Assembly: GCF_003259255.1 (NCBI RefSeq) | Contig: NZ_QGOL01000002.1 | Location: 124,001-188,000 of the forward strand | DNA length: 64,000 nucleotides | Direction: 5' to 3' | Source: Algoriphagus litoralis | GTDB lineage: Bacteria; Bacteroidota; Bacteroidia; Cytophagales; Cyclobacteriaceae | In this document: piece after piece, positions 26,904-35,335 of the stretch | Numbering within the stretch: the stretch's first letter is position 1 | Layout: each line of letters starts with the position of its first letter | Translations under genes and position numbers: made by a program | The notes under the pieces: generated by a model | The model's database searches: none | What the model was told of the DNA's origin: nothing | The model's input: only the letters and a program-made list of their open reading frames with translations

Positions 26904-27548
26904 ATGAAAAAGTCCCTTTTTACTTTCGCTCTTTCCCTGATGTGGATAACTCTTGCTTTTGCAGCTGATCCAGCTTATGAAAATGCAATGAAAAAGCAGA
27001 TCTCAGCCATGAAAACCATCCAAACTGTAGAAGAATCCCAAGCGGTGACCAATGGATTTATTAGAATCGCAGAGGCCAAACCAGAAGAATGGCTGCCACT
27101 TTACTATGCTGCCTATTTGCAGACTGTTGCCGCTTTTCGATTTGAGGTGGACAAGGACCAGTATTTTGATCAAGCCATGGAACTGGTGACTAAAGCTGAC
27201 AAAATCGCACCAAACAATTCTGAAATCACCGCGCTCAAAGGCTATGTCATCATGGGCAAACTGTCTGTGGATCCTATGAGCAGAGGTCAGGAGATGAGCC
27301 CACTGGCGATGCAGACTTTTGGAAAAGCAATTGCCTTGGATAAAGAAAATCCACGTGCAACTACCCTCATGGCGCAAATGGAGCTAGGAATGGCCCAGTT
27401 TTTTGGTAGCGGTCCAGAAAAGGCCTGCGGTCTCGCTAGAGTGGGGTTGGAGCTTTTTGCAAAAGAAGAAGCTGAAATCGACGAGAACTACCTATTGCCA
27501 ACCTGGGGCAAAAGAGAGGCGGATCAAATTGCTGCTCAGTGCAAGTAA
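26904..27548 (+). CDS. Exported TPR-like protein of unknown function
   Basis: A 214-residue exported protein with signal peptide MKKSLFTFALSLMWITLAFAAD. The mature part is alpha-helical with TPR-like pairs: EEWLPLYYAAYLQTVAAF, YFDQAMELVTKADKIAPNN, EITALKGYVIMGKL, MQTFGKAIALDKENPRAT, and AKEEAEIDENYLLPTWGK. The A-DKxNP-type endings of helices support TPR folding. It lies 12 bp after the TonB-receptor gene and is surely co-transcribed; a periplasmic helper of that receptor is a reasonable inference. A strong hairpin follows before the kinase gene. Confidence 0.8.
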   Translation: MKKSLFTFALSLMWITLAFAADPAYENAMKKQISAMKTIQTVEESQAVTNGFIRIAEAKPEEWLPLYYAAYLQTVAAFRFEVDKDQYFDQAMELVTKADKIAPNNSEITALKGYVIMGKLSVDPMSRGQEMSPLAMQTFGKAIALDKENPRATTLMAQMELGMAQFFGSGPEKACGLARVGLELFAKEEAEIDENYLLPTWGKREADQIAAQCK

Positions 27549-27571
27549 TCAAAGAAATCTAAACCAACTCT

Positions 27572-27618
27572 ACTCCACCGGAACAGGGTTTCGGTGGAGT
27601 CCTAATTTTGTTTTTGAA
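27572..27618 (+). terminator. Hairpin between the receptor operon and the LytS-type kinase gene
   Basis: ACTCCACCG (27572-27580) pairs with CGGTGGAGT (27592-27600) around an 11-base loop. T-rich sequence follows, though not a clean run. It may end or attenuate transcription between the receptor genes and the kinase-regulator pair. Confidence 0.6.
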
Positions 27619-27661
27619 TTAGAAAAAAACCGAAATCATCCACTTTTTCCTAAATTTCAAA

Positions 27662-28744
27662 ATGAGCAAAGAATTGAGTTTTACCAGCGATCCCAACACG
27701 CATTCTTATGGAATTTGGTATGACTTGAAAAAATTTATCCTGCTCAATATTGCCATTGCCCTATCGATTCAGGTCTTTTTTTGTTTCTCCTGCTTTTTTT
27801 CTTGGGATGGGATCAAAGGGATGATACCCGATTTTCTGTTCTCATTTTGTGTTTCTCTTTTCCTGAGTTGGGGAGGCAGCCGAGTGGAACATTTACTCAA
27901 TCCCCGTGTATCTTGGGTTTACACCCCCGTAAAGCGGCTAATTGCCACGGTCGTTTTATACATGATTTATGCCTTCGTGGGATGCTTCACCATTGTGTTT
28001 TTATATATCTGGATAGATGGAGAGTTCACACTGGATGAGATTCCTTGGGCTGGCATTTTAGATTTTACCTTAACACCGATGACCATCGCTTTGGTCTTTA
28101 TGGCCATCTTCACCTCCAGATCCTGGCTGCTGGAATGGCGCAAATCCGCCATCGAAGCTGAACAACTCCGGTCCGAAAAATTCGCCAGCCAATACCAAAG
28201 CCTCAAAGACCAGCTCAATCCACATTTCCTTTTCAACTCGCTCAATGTGCTCTCCAATCTGGTCTATGAGGACCCGGATAAATCAGCGGCATTCATTCAG
28301 AAGCTCAGCAAAATCTACCGGTACGTCCTCGATGTACAACAGGAAGAATTGGTCAGTCTCAGCCAGGAACTTGAATTCGCAAAAAACTACCTCGAGCTGC
28401 AGAAAATACGTTTTGAGGAAAACCTGATCTTCTCGATCAAAATAGAAAACGAAAATGGATTTTTGCTTCCTCCACTTTCCCTTCAGCTCCTACTGGAAAA
28501 TGCCATCAAACACAACGAAGCTTCTCAAGACCATCCGCTGTTTATCCACATTTTGCAAAAAGATCAAGAGCTGTGGATAAGTAATTCCTTTCAGCCCAAA
28601 TCCACTGTTAAAGACGACTCCCCCGGCATCGGCCTCAGCAATATCCGGATGCGCTACATGCTTCTCAGTGATCGACAGATTGAAGTGGCGCAGAATGAAA
28701 ATGAATTTTTGGTAAAGCTTCCACTTTTAAGATTAACTAAATGA
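27662..28744 (+). CDS. LytS/YpdA-type membrane histidine kinase
   Basis: A 360-residue kinase of the HisKA-like His_kinase family that pairs with LytTR regulators. Four transmembrane segments occupy about 22-150 (FILLNIAIALSIQVFFCFSC, FLFSFCVSLFLSW, LIATVVLYMIYAFVGCFTIV, FTLTPMTIALVFMAIF) with almost no periplasmic loops. The H box is DQLNPHFLFNSLN with phospho-acceptor H188, and the ATPase part has LQLLLENAIKHNEAS and DDSPGIGLSNIRMRY. The gene overlaps its regulator by ATGA (28741-28744). With no sizeable sensor domain the signal is likely within the membrane or relayed by a partner; the neighbouring TonB-receptor is a candidate target. Confidence 0.94.
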   Translation: MSKELSFTSDPNTHSYGIWYDLKKFILLNIAIALSIQVFFCFSCFFSWDGIKGMIPDFLFSFCVSLFLSWGGSRVEHLLNPRVSWVYTPVKRLIATVVLYMIYAFVGCFTIVFLYIWIDGEFTLDEIPWAGILDFTLTPMTIALVFMAIFTSRSWLLEWRKSAIEAEQLRSEKFASQYQSLKDQLNPHFLFNSLNVLSNLVYEDPDKSAAFIQKLSKIYRYVLDVQQEELVSLSQELEFAKNYLELQKIRFEENLIFSIKIENENGFLLPPLSLQLLLENAIKHNEASQDHPLFIHILQKDQELWISNSFQPKSTVKDDSPGIGLSNIRMRYMLLSDRQIEVAQNENEFLVKLPLLRLTK

Positions 28745-29493
28745 ACATCCTGATCATCGAAGATGAAAAACCAGCAGCAAATCGATTAATTAAGCTTTTG
28801 GAGCCCCATTTTCCAGATATTTCACCGATTGCAAATTTAGATACAGTAGCAAGGGCTGTGGCTTGGTTTGATCAAAATCCAGAACCTGACCTGATCTTTT
28901 GCGACATTCAATTGGCTGATGGGATCAGTTTTGAGATTTTCGAAAAAGTGAAGTTATCCACACCCATCATTTTCACCACAGCTTATGATCAGTATGCAAT
29001 CAAGGCTTTTCAGGTAAACGCGATTGATTACTTGCTTAAGCCAATAGATCCTATCGAATTGGCAAAAGCCGTAGAAAAATTCAAAAGCCGACAGATAAAG
29101 CCGGCTTTGGATATGGACATCTTGAAATCCCTGCTACAGCCCGAAAAGAAATCCTACAAAAGCCGGTTTCTTGTACGTTTTGGAGAAAAAATCCAAAGCA
29201 TTCCCATTGAAGAAACCGCCTTTTTTTTCAGTGAAGAGCGTGTCACATTTCTGCAAACCAAGGAGGGGAAAAAATTTGTTCTCGACTCTACCTTAGAGCA
29301 GGTAGAAGCAGCTGTGGATCCAGCAATTTTTTTTCGAATCAATCGAAAGTACTTCTGCCGAGTTGATGCTGTCGAGGAAGTGCTAAGCTACTCCAATAGC
29401 AGATTGAAAGTCAAACTCAAAAACTCAACGGATTCAGACATTCTAATCAGTCGGGAAAAAGTTACTGAATTCAAAAATTGGCTGGATCAGTGA
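28741..29493 (+). CDS. LytTR-family response regulator
   Basis: A 250-residue regulator. Receiver domain about 1-120 with acidic pocket IIEDEKPAA, phospho-acceptor D55 (IFCDIQLADG), TTAYDQYAIKAF and the VNAIDYLLKPIDP signature. LytTR DNA-binding domain about 145-248 (FLVRFGEKIQSIPIEE, FFSEERVTFLQT, FFRINRKYFCRVDAVEE, LISREKV). It is coupled to the kinase gene by a 4-bp overlap. Direct repeats with LytTR-like spacing lie upstream of the TonB-receptor gene 4 kb before it, so that gene is the most likely target. Confidence 0.95.
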   Translation: MNILIIEDEKPAANRLIKLLEPHFPDISPIANLDTVARAVAWFDQNPEPDLIFCDIQLADGISFEIFEKVKLSTPIIFTTAYDQYAIKAFQVNAIDYLLKPIDPIELAKAVEKFKSRQIKPALDMDILKSLLQPEKKSYKSRFLVRFGEKIQSIPIEETAFFFSEERVTFLQTKEGKKFVLDSTLEQVEAAVDPAIFFRINRKYFCRVDAVEEVLSYSNSRLKVKLKNSTDSDILISREKVTEFKNWLDQ

Positions 29494-29566
29494 GTGTTAA
29501 TTTTTCTATCCTAGGTGACTAATTTAAATTCCATTCCGTTTGAAGTCACATATATCTCACCGAAAT

Positions 29567-30379
29567 ATGAAACTTTTCATGCTCAAATTCCCCATTTTGA
29601 TGGGTTTTATAGTAGCTGCTTGCGGCACGCAAAATTCCGGTGATTTGGGAATAGATTCAACTGCCTCCTATGAGACCCTTGCCGATATTCCTACCACTGA
29701 ACAGCCTGCTCCACCTACCGAATTCACCGACCGGAAAATCATCCGCGAAGGTGATCTCTACTTTGAGTGCCGGGATATCCTCGAGACGGAAACCTTTCTG
29801 AAGAGTGAAGTCAAAACTGCCAAAGGCTATATTTCCAATGAATCTTCCAATAGCTATGGCGAACGAAGCGAAAAAAGGCTGAGCATTCGAATTCCATCAG
29901 ATCAGCTCGATAGTTTGCTGGAGAAAATTCAAGCTCACGCGGTTAGAATCGAAAACACAAACATCCGGAGCGAAGACGTGACCGAGCAGTACATCGATGT
30001 AGAAGCTCGTCTCAAAACGAAAAAAGAACTCGAAATCCGGTATCTGAGTCTCCTCCAGCAAGCCAAGAATGTAGACGAAATTCTACAAATCGAACGGGAA
30101 TTGGCCAACATCAGAGGCGAAATCGAGTCCATGCAAGGTCGACTGAATTACCTCAAAGACCGAACAAGCATGAGTACGCTGAATGTGACTTTCTTTGTTG
30201 AAGGTGAAAAAGCTTTTGGTTTCACCTCTAAACTAGGTCAAGGTATCCAAAACGGCTGGACGAATCTACAATGGTTTATAGTATTTCTGGTAAATCTCTG
30301 GCCTTTCTTCCTGATTTTGGGAGTGGTTCTATTCATTGTTTTAAGGAGAAAAAAGAAAACTCCACCTCCGATGAAATAA
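29567..30379 (+). CDS. DUF4349-domain lipoprotein with C-terminal membrane anchor
   Basis: A 270-residue envelope protein. The ATG at 29567 gives the lipoprotein signal MKLFMLKFPILMGFIVAAC (Cys19); an in-frame TTG 27 bp earlier is unlikely. The DUF4349 domain (about 55-235) shows REGDLYFECRDILETE, YISNESSNSYGER, LSIRIPSDQLDSLLEKI, RSEDVTEQYIDVEARLK and a long coiled coil of heptads (LLQQAKNVDEILQIERELANI). One TM helix follows (FIVFLVNLWPFFLILGVVLF) and a basic tail. A lipid anchor at one end and a TM at the other is typical of this family, whose function is unknown. Confidence 0.9.
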   Translation: MKLFMLKFPILMGFIVAACGTQNSGDLGIDSTASYETLADIPTTEQPAPPTEFTDRKIIREGDLYFECRDILETETFLKSEVKTAKGYISNESSNSYGERSEKRLSIRIPSDQLDSLLEKIQAHAVRIENTNIRSEDVTEQYIDVEARLKTKKELEIRYLSLLQQAKNVDEILQIERELANIRGEIESMQGRLNYLKDRTSMSTLNVTFFVEGEKAFGFTSKLGQGIQNGWTNLQWFIVFLVNLWPFFLILGVVLFIVLRRKKKTPPPMK

Positions 30380-30459
30380 GCCAATCCCGACCAAAAAGAA
30401 TCTCCGCTCTGAAGGATTTTGGCATTAGCAAATAAAATTCCGGTTCATTATCTTCCAAG

Positions 30460-31986
30460 ATGAACCGGATTTACACCCTACTTATTCTTGGCTTATTTTC
30501 TTTTTGCAAAAGTCCTGAACCGAAAGAAATCGAGCTGGAAGAACTGACAATTGCACAGATCCATCAGTCCTTTTCCAATGGATCATATACCGCCGAGGAA
30601 TTGGTCAGGGCTTATCTCGACCGAATAGATTCACTTGATAATTCCCTAAACTCTATTTCGGTCATCAATGCCGAAGCTTTGGCAGTGGCGAGAAGTTTAG
30701 ATGAAGAATTTCAAAAAACCGGAAAACTCCGACCACTGCATGGCATTCCCTTGATCGTGAAAGACAATATCAATACGAGGGGAATGCCCACTACAGCAGG
30801 GTCAATGGCTTTGGCGGATTTCTATCCGGACGAGGACGCATTTATCATCAAAAGACTGGTAGAAGCCGGTGCGATTATCCTCGCCAAATCCAATATGGCA
30901 GAGTGGGCGTTTAGCCCGATGCATTCAGAGAGCTCTACGGTGGGCACTACTCGCAATCCTTACAGCCTTGATCACGTCCCTGCAGGATCCAGCGGAGGCA
31001 CCGGTGCTTCGCTGGCTGCAAATTTTGGAACGATAGGGCTCGGAACTGACACAGGCAATTCGATTCGAGGACCTTCTTCCCATAATGCGTTGGTTGGATT
31101 CAGGACAACGATCGGTTTGGTCAGCAGGGAGGGCATCGTACCATTATATCTGAGAAATGATGTGGTCGGCCCCATGTGCCGCAGCGTAGAAGATGCGACT
31201 AGGGTATTGGAAGTATTGGCGGGATTTGATCCACAAGACCCGATCACCGGGTATTCCAACGGAAAAATTCCGGAAAACTATTCGCAGTACCTGAAAAAAG
31301 ATGGACTGAAAGGAGCCCGAATTGGTGTGTTCAGAACGCTGAGCGATGTGAACCCCGATCCTGAAATAACCTCACTTTTCAACCAATCTCTATTGGACAT
31401 GGCGGCAATGGGAGCTGTGATTGTAGATTCAGTGGAAGTGGAAAGCTTTGATTCGCTACGAAGAAATCAATGGTGCCCTGTATTTCGTCGAGACCTCGAG
31501 CAGTTTTTGGCAGATTATGTCAAACGGGATACGCTGGCTGACCTAGAGGATATCATTCGAGTGGGCACCCAGTCAGAATATGCGAAGCGCGGATTGGAAA
31601 GCTTCAGCGATAGCCCACTTCCGAATAACTTAGCTCAGAATTGTGGGGATGCATTTACAGACCTCAAACGGATTGCCTTTCGCGAAGCAATCGAAAAAGT
31701 AATGGATTCGCTCCAACTGGACGCTATAGTCTATCCAAGTTGGAACAACAAGCCTGCTCGAATTGACCGCTTTCAGGAAGAGTATCTTGGGGATAATTCA
31801 CAAATCATCGCCCCACATACGGGACAGCCTGCTTTCACAGTGCCTATGGGCTATACATCGGGAAATCTCCCTGCAGGGCTACAATTCTTAGGTAAAATGT
31901 GGTCAGAACCCACGTTAATTCAGTTGGTGTATGCTTATGAGCAGGGCACAAGACATCGGAAGCCACCGGTTTTTTCCGGTGACTGA
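30460..31986 (+). CDS. Exported amidase-signature enzyme
   Basis: A 508-residue amidase-signature hydrolase. The Ser-cisSer-Lys triad is visible: K101 in PLIVKDNINTRG, cis-Ser S178 in PAGSSGGTGASLA, and nucleophile S201 in LGTDTGNSIRGPSS (GNSIR for the common GGSIR). The N-terminus MNRIYTLLILGLFSFC is a probable lipoprotein or other export signal (Cys16), so it acts outside the cytoplasm, unlike GatA. Helix ELTIAQIHQSFSNGSYTAEELV is the typical amidase start. The C-terminal part has AFTVPMGYTSGNLPAGLQFLG. Substrates could be amides or short peptides; it cannot be narrowed down. It converges on the VDPARTR-repeat gene with a 23-bp gap. Confidence 0.92.
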   Translation: MNRIYTLLILGLFSFCKSPEPKEIELEELTIAQIHQSFSNGSYTAEELVRAYLDRIDSLDNSLNSISVINAEALAVARSLDEEFQKTGKLRPLHGIPLIVKDNINTRGMPTTAGSMALADFYPDEDAFIIKRLVEAGAIILAKSNMAEWAFSPMHSESSTVGTTRNPYSLDHVPAGSSGGTGASLAANFGTIGLGTDTGNSIRGPSSHNALVGFRTTIGLVSREGIVPLYLRNDVVGPMCRSVEDATRVLEVLAGFDPQDPITGYSNGKIPENYSQYLKKDGLKGARIGVFRTLSDVNPDPEITSLFNQSLLDMAAMGAVIVDSVEVESFDSLRRNQWCPVFRRDLEQFLADYVKRDTLADLEDIIRVGTQSEYAKRGLESFSDSPLPNNLAQNCGDAFTDLKRIAFREAIEKVMDSLQLDAIVYPSWNNKPARIDRFQEEYLGDNSQIIAPHTGQPAFTVPMGYTSGNLPAGLQFLGKMWSEPTLIQLVYAYEQGTRHRKPPVFSGD

Positions 31987-32009
31987 TTTTTAAACTGGGG
32001 AAAAAAGGA

Positions 32010-32294
32010 TTACCTCCGAGTCCGGGCCGGGTCCACCACTCTGGTGCGAGCCGGATCAACTACCCTGGTTCGGGCAGGGTCTACCACTCGGGTACGGGCA
32101 GGATCGACAGTACCCCGGGTTGGACTTTCCTCTTCGAGATTGTCGGATTCTTGTACGGCATCATCTTCTGAAGGATTCTGATCTTCCAATTCGGCTTCCT
32201 GATCTTCAGATTCATTCGCTTGATATCGTACTATAGAACTTGCTACTAGAATCAAAGTCCAGTTTTTGACAAAATTCGGATGGAACCTTTTCAT
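32010..32294 (-). CDS. Small protein ending in four VDPARTR octapeptide repeats
   Basis: A 94-residue protein not recognised as any family. Three parts: a basic N-terminus with a short hydrophobic stretch (NWTLILVASSIV, a weak signal peptide or anchor), a very acidic middle (about 28-62, many Glu/Asp/Gln), and a basic C-terminus of four tandem octapeptides VDPARTRV, VDPARTRV, VDPARTRV, VDPARTRR. The gene is probably real: the four units encode the same residues with different synonymous codons (Val by GTC, GTA, GTT and GTG; the first Arg by CGT, CGA, CGC and CGG), which random DNA would not do. It is divergent from a TPR sensor kinase. A multicopy peptide precursor cut after Arg is one reading; a structural repeat protein is another. 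Confidence 0.65.
   Translation of the reverse strand: MKRFHPNFVKNWTLILVASSIVRYQANESEDQEAELEDQNPSEDDAVQESDNLEEESPTRGTVDPARTRVVDPARTRVVDPARTRVVDPARTRR
32013..32108 (-). repeat. Four tandem 24-bp coding repeats with synonymous divergence
   Basis: Units at 32013-32036, 32037-32060, 32061-32084 and 32085-32108. At the DNA level each pair differs at many positions, yet residues 1-7 of every translated unit are identical. Only the eighth residue varies (Val, Val, Val, Arg). Confidence 0.9.
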
Positions 32295-32408
32295 GATTAG
32301 TTATTTATGTTTCAACTAGTTTATACTAAATATAGGCTGTTTAGGATTTCTACCAAACTTTATTACCTTGGATTATGGCTTTTATTCCACCGATCAAATT
32401 TCCCGTTC

Positions 32409-34583
32409 ATGCGTTATTCCGTGAAGACAAGTTTTGAATTGTTGAAACTGAATTTAATTATGCTTATAGCGGGGATCATTTTTTTGGCTCCTACTGTCGG
32501 AGTATGGGCTCAAAGTGTTCAAAGTTTGCAGGAAGAACTGGCCATACTTTCCAAGAACGCCAATTATGCCAAAGACACCATTTACCTGAATAAGGCCAAT
32601 GAACTCGGATTTTTGTTGGCAGAAACGGATCCGGATAGCGCTTTTCCATTTCTTGAAAAGCAAATTGAACTTTGCCGCAAGGCTGATTTCAAAAAAGGAG
32701 AATCTGATGCCTTAAAAATCTACGGCAATGCACTTCAGAATAAGGGAGACTTCAAAGGCTCATTGAGCTACTATCAAGACGCACTCCAAATCGCAGAAAG
32801 CCTTCCCGAGCAACAGTTGGTCCCGGGAATCCTAAACAATATCGGTCTGGTAAATTACAACTTGGGAAACTATGCCGAAGCCCTTAGCAAATTTTATGAA
32901 GCGATCATTGGGGCCGAAAATTCAGGGAATCTCTATGTCAAAGCAGCCGCTCTGAACAATATCGCCTCGATTTATTTTGAGCAAGAAAAACTCGAAGAAG
33001 CCAAAACCAAATACCGGGAAATGTTGGAGATCTACCGTAAACTTGAAAATCAAGGCCGTATGATCCTCGCTTACAATAATATCGGTGATGTGGAATTAAA
33101 GCAAAATCGTCCGCTGGAGGCTCTTGAAAATTTGAAAATCGGCCATCGGTCAGCGCTGGATTTAGAAAGCCCCGAGTTCATTGAAATGACCGCCAGAACT
33201 TTGGCAGGAATATACGCAGCACTTGACAGCACGGATAAGGCAGAGTTGTTTTACAAAGAATCCATCGCAATAGCCGAAGAAAAAGGCTACGGAGTGCCCT
33301 ATGCCCATTCCCTCATTGGCTTGGCTGAGTTATATTATAATTTGGGTAACTATGACCAGGCATTTGAATTGGCAAACAAAGGACTGATCGAAGCGCAACG
33401 AATGGGGCAACCCATGCAGCTCCGAAATGCCAATGAACTGTTGGCAAAAATCCATGAAAAAGAAGGAAACTTTCCCGCCGCTTTAGAAAAGTTCAAGCAA
33501 TTCAAGCAATTCAGCGACAGCATCAACAATACCCAAGGGAGAAGGCTTGCCACTGCTCTGGAGTCGGAATACGAGTTCTCCAAAAAAACACTCGAACTCG
33601 AAAAATCATCCATCCGCCAGCGTTGGATAATTTTTTCTACCGGCATTGGACTGCTCACATTTGTAGTGATTCTGGTCTTAGTTTATCAAAACAGAAATAG
33701 ACTCAACAAAGCCTACAACAGCCTCAAAGAAAAAAACAGTGAAATCGAGAATAAAAACGAGGTTTTGGAAAATACGCTGACCCAGTTGAAATCCGCTCAA
33801 CAACTGCTCATTCAATCAGAAAAAATGGCCTCGCTTGGTGAGCTCACTGCCGGAATTGCCCATGAAATCCAAAACCCGCTCAACTTTGTCAACAATTTCT
33901 CTGAGCTCAGCATGGATATGCTTGAAGACATCAATCAGGAAATAGACAAAGGGGACCTCGAAGAAGCAAAACTCCTGACAGCCGAGCTCAAAGGCAATCT
34001 CTCCAGGATCAACAACCACGGCAAACGTGCTGGATCTATTGTCAAAGGTATGTTGGAGCACAGTCGTAAAACGGATGGCAAAAAAGAACTTACCGATCTC
34101 AATCGCTTGGCAGAGGAATGCCTCAAGATCAGCTTTCAGGTATTGCGTACCAAAGACAAGATTTTGAATGCAGAGTACTATCTGGATCTGGAATCTACTC
34201 TTCCCAAAGCACCGATCGTATCTCAGGACATTAGCAGAGTTTTACTCAATCTTATCAACAATGCCATATTCTTCTGCACCCAACAAAAGTCAGAAGCGGA
34301 AGCAAAACATGCCTCAGAGTTTAAGCCTCAGGTAAAAGTCTCCACCAAGAGATGTCTGGATCGTATTCTGATCTCAGTCCATGATAATGGGCCGGGCATC
34401 CCGGAGCAAAACAAAGACAAGATTTTTCAGCCTTTCTTCACTACCAAACCTGCGGGAAAGGGAACTGGCCTCGGGTTAAGTCTCAGTTACGACATTGTCA
34501 AAGCCCACGGAGGTGAATTGACGGTAGAAACCAAAGTGGGAGAAGGCTCTACATTTACCATTTCCTTGCCTTTGGACGCCTAA
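32409..34583 (+). CDS. TPR-domain sensor histidine kinase
   Basis: A 724-residue membrane kinase. The ATG at 32409 starts a good signal peptide (LNLIMLIAGIIFLAPTVGVWAQ); the frame is open 102 bp further upstream but without one. About 45-390 is a periplasmic array of TPRs (ALKIYGNALQNKGDFKGSLS, ILNNIGLVNYNLGNYAEALS, ALNNIASIYFEQEKLEEAK, LIGLAELYYNLGNYDQAFEL). Then a TM (about 399-420), a coiled coil, a HisKA-like segment with phospho-acceptor H485 (GIAHEIQNPLNFVNN) and HATPase_c (DNGPGIPEQ, GTGLGLSLSYDIVKAHGG). No regulator is adjacent. TPR arrays often bind peptides or proteins; the divergent neighbour encodes a repeat peptide. Its stop overlaps that of the convergent DUF4251 gene by 4 bp. 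Confidence 0.93.
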   Translation: MRYSVKTSFELLKLNLIMLIAGIIFLAPTVGVWAQSVQSLQEELAILSKNANYAKDTIYLNKANELGFLLAETDPDSAFPFLEKQIELCRKADFKKGESDALKIYGNALQNKGDFKGSLSYYQDALQIAESLPEQQLVPGILNNIGLVNYNLGNYAEALSKFYEAIIGAENSGNLYVKAAALNNIASIYFEQEKLEEAKTKYREMLEIYRKLENQGRMILAYNNIGDVELKQNRPLEALENLKIGHRSALDLESPEFIEMTARTLAGIYAALDSTDKAELFYKESIAIAEEKGYGVPYAHSLIGLAELYYNLGNYDQAFELANKGLIEAQRMGQPMQLRNANELLAKIHEKEGNFPAALEKFKQFKQFSDSINNTQGRRLATALESEYEFSKKTLELEKSSIRQRWIIFSTGIGLLTFVVILVLVYQNRNRLNKAYNSLKEKNSEIENKNEVLENTLTQLKSAQQLLIQSEKMASLGELTAGIAHEIQNPLNFVNNFSELSMDMLEDINQEIDKGDLEEAKLLTAELKGNLSRINNHGKRAGSIVKGMLEHSRKTDGKKELTDLNRLAEECLKISFQVLRTKDKILNAEYYLDLESTLPKAPIVSQDISRVLLNLINNAIFFCTQQKSEAEAKHASEFKPQVKVSTKRCLDRILISVHDNGPGIPEQNKDKIFQPFFTTKPAGKGTGLGLSLSYDIVKAHGGELTVETKVGEGSTFTISLPLDA

Positions 34584-35044
34584 TCCTGTATAATTCCTGT
34601 ATAGGACATGCCTTCTTTACTGTTGCTGACAATCCTCAGCGAAGCATTTCCTGATTTTTGAATGGTGAGAAAAATAGAGCGAACGTCATTGTGCTCAGAA
34701 GGCTCAATGGTAATATCCCATCCTCCTTTTTTCCGGGCTTTGACCGAATAGTCAAATTCAGAGAACTCGAATTTCAGTCCACCGTCGGTGGTTGCTGGGG
34801 TACTTTGATAAGATCTGCCAAAAAAAGGCAAATCACCCTTCACCAGGTCACTGCTCACATTTAGCGTATATCCGGGATCTAGCTGGATCATCCTTCCTCT
34901 AATTCCTGAGGCCTGACTCGCTTCAAAAACGAAAGTTTTGGAATCGATTGCCTGTTGAATTTTCTCAGCATCTGACTGCTGTGCCTGAACAAATCCTGTC
35001 CCTACCAGACAGAATAAAAATATACTGAGGAGCTTTTTCATCAT
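34580..35044 (-). CDS. DUF4251-domain exported protein
   Basis: A 154-residue periplasmic protein of the DUF4251 family (function unknown, common in Bacteroidota). Signal peptide MKKLLSIFLFCLVGTGFVQAQ; of the nearby Met codons (35053, 35044, 35041) the one at 35044 or 35041 fits best. The domain (about 25-152) shows AIDSKTFVFEASQAS, a YTLNVSSDLVKGDLPFFGRS motif, GLKFEFSEFDYSVKARKKGG and ISGNASLRIVSN-like final strands (KSGNASLRIVSNSKEG). The PFFGRSY segment is the family's most conserved piece. Its 3' end overlaps the end of the TPR-kinase gene on the other strand. Confidence 0.9.
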   Translation of the reverse strand: MMKKLLSIFLFCLVGTGFVQAQQSDAEKIQQAIDSKTFVFEASQASGIRGRMIQLDPGYTLNVSSDLVKGDLPFFGRSYQSTPATTDGGLKFEFSEFDYSVKARKKGGWDITIEPSEHNDVRSIFLTIQKSGNASLRIVSNSKEGMSYTGIIQD

Positions 35045-35335
35045 GCTGTGCATTAGTTGGATTACGACTAAATGATATTTGAATCAATCCAAATTTCATA
35101 AAAACCCGTCAAATTAGCAGAAATCTAAATCGTAATTTTGTTTGGTTTTTGGAAAAAAATAATGAAAAGGCTTCCCTGAAGTCCGTTCCCAGGAGGTGTT
35201 TTGGATTTTGCTTTGGATTGATATTCAGGATTTTTTAGAGAAAAATTAGATTTTTCCAGTAACTTTTATCTTTCTGCAGACGAATTCATTTGTCAGGTTG
35301 AAAAAACCCAAAACTTACCTTCCTCTAAGGCTTCT

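Noticed and set aside
31990..32120. The 24-bp repeats as a CRISPR array or a non-coding minisatellite
   Set aside because: Units are contiguous without spacers, and differences between them are synonymous in one frame, which supports coding sequence.
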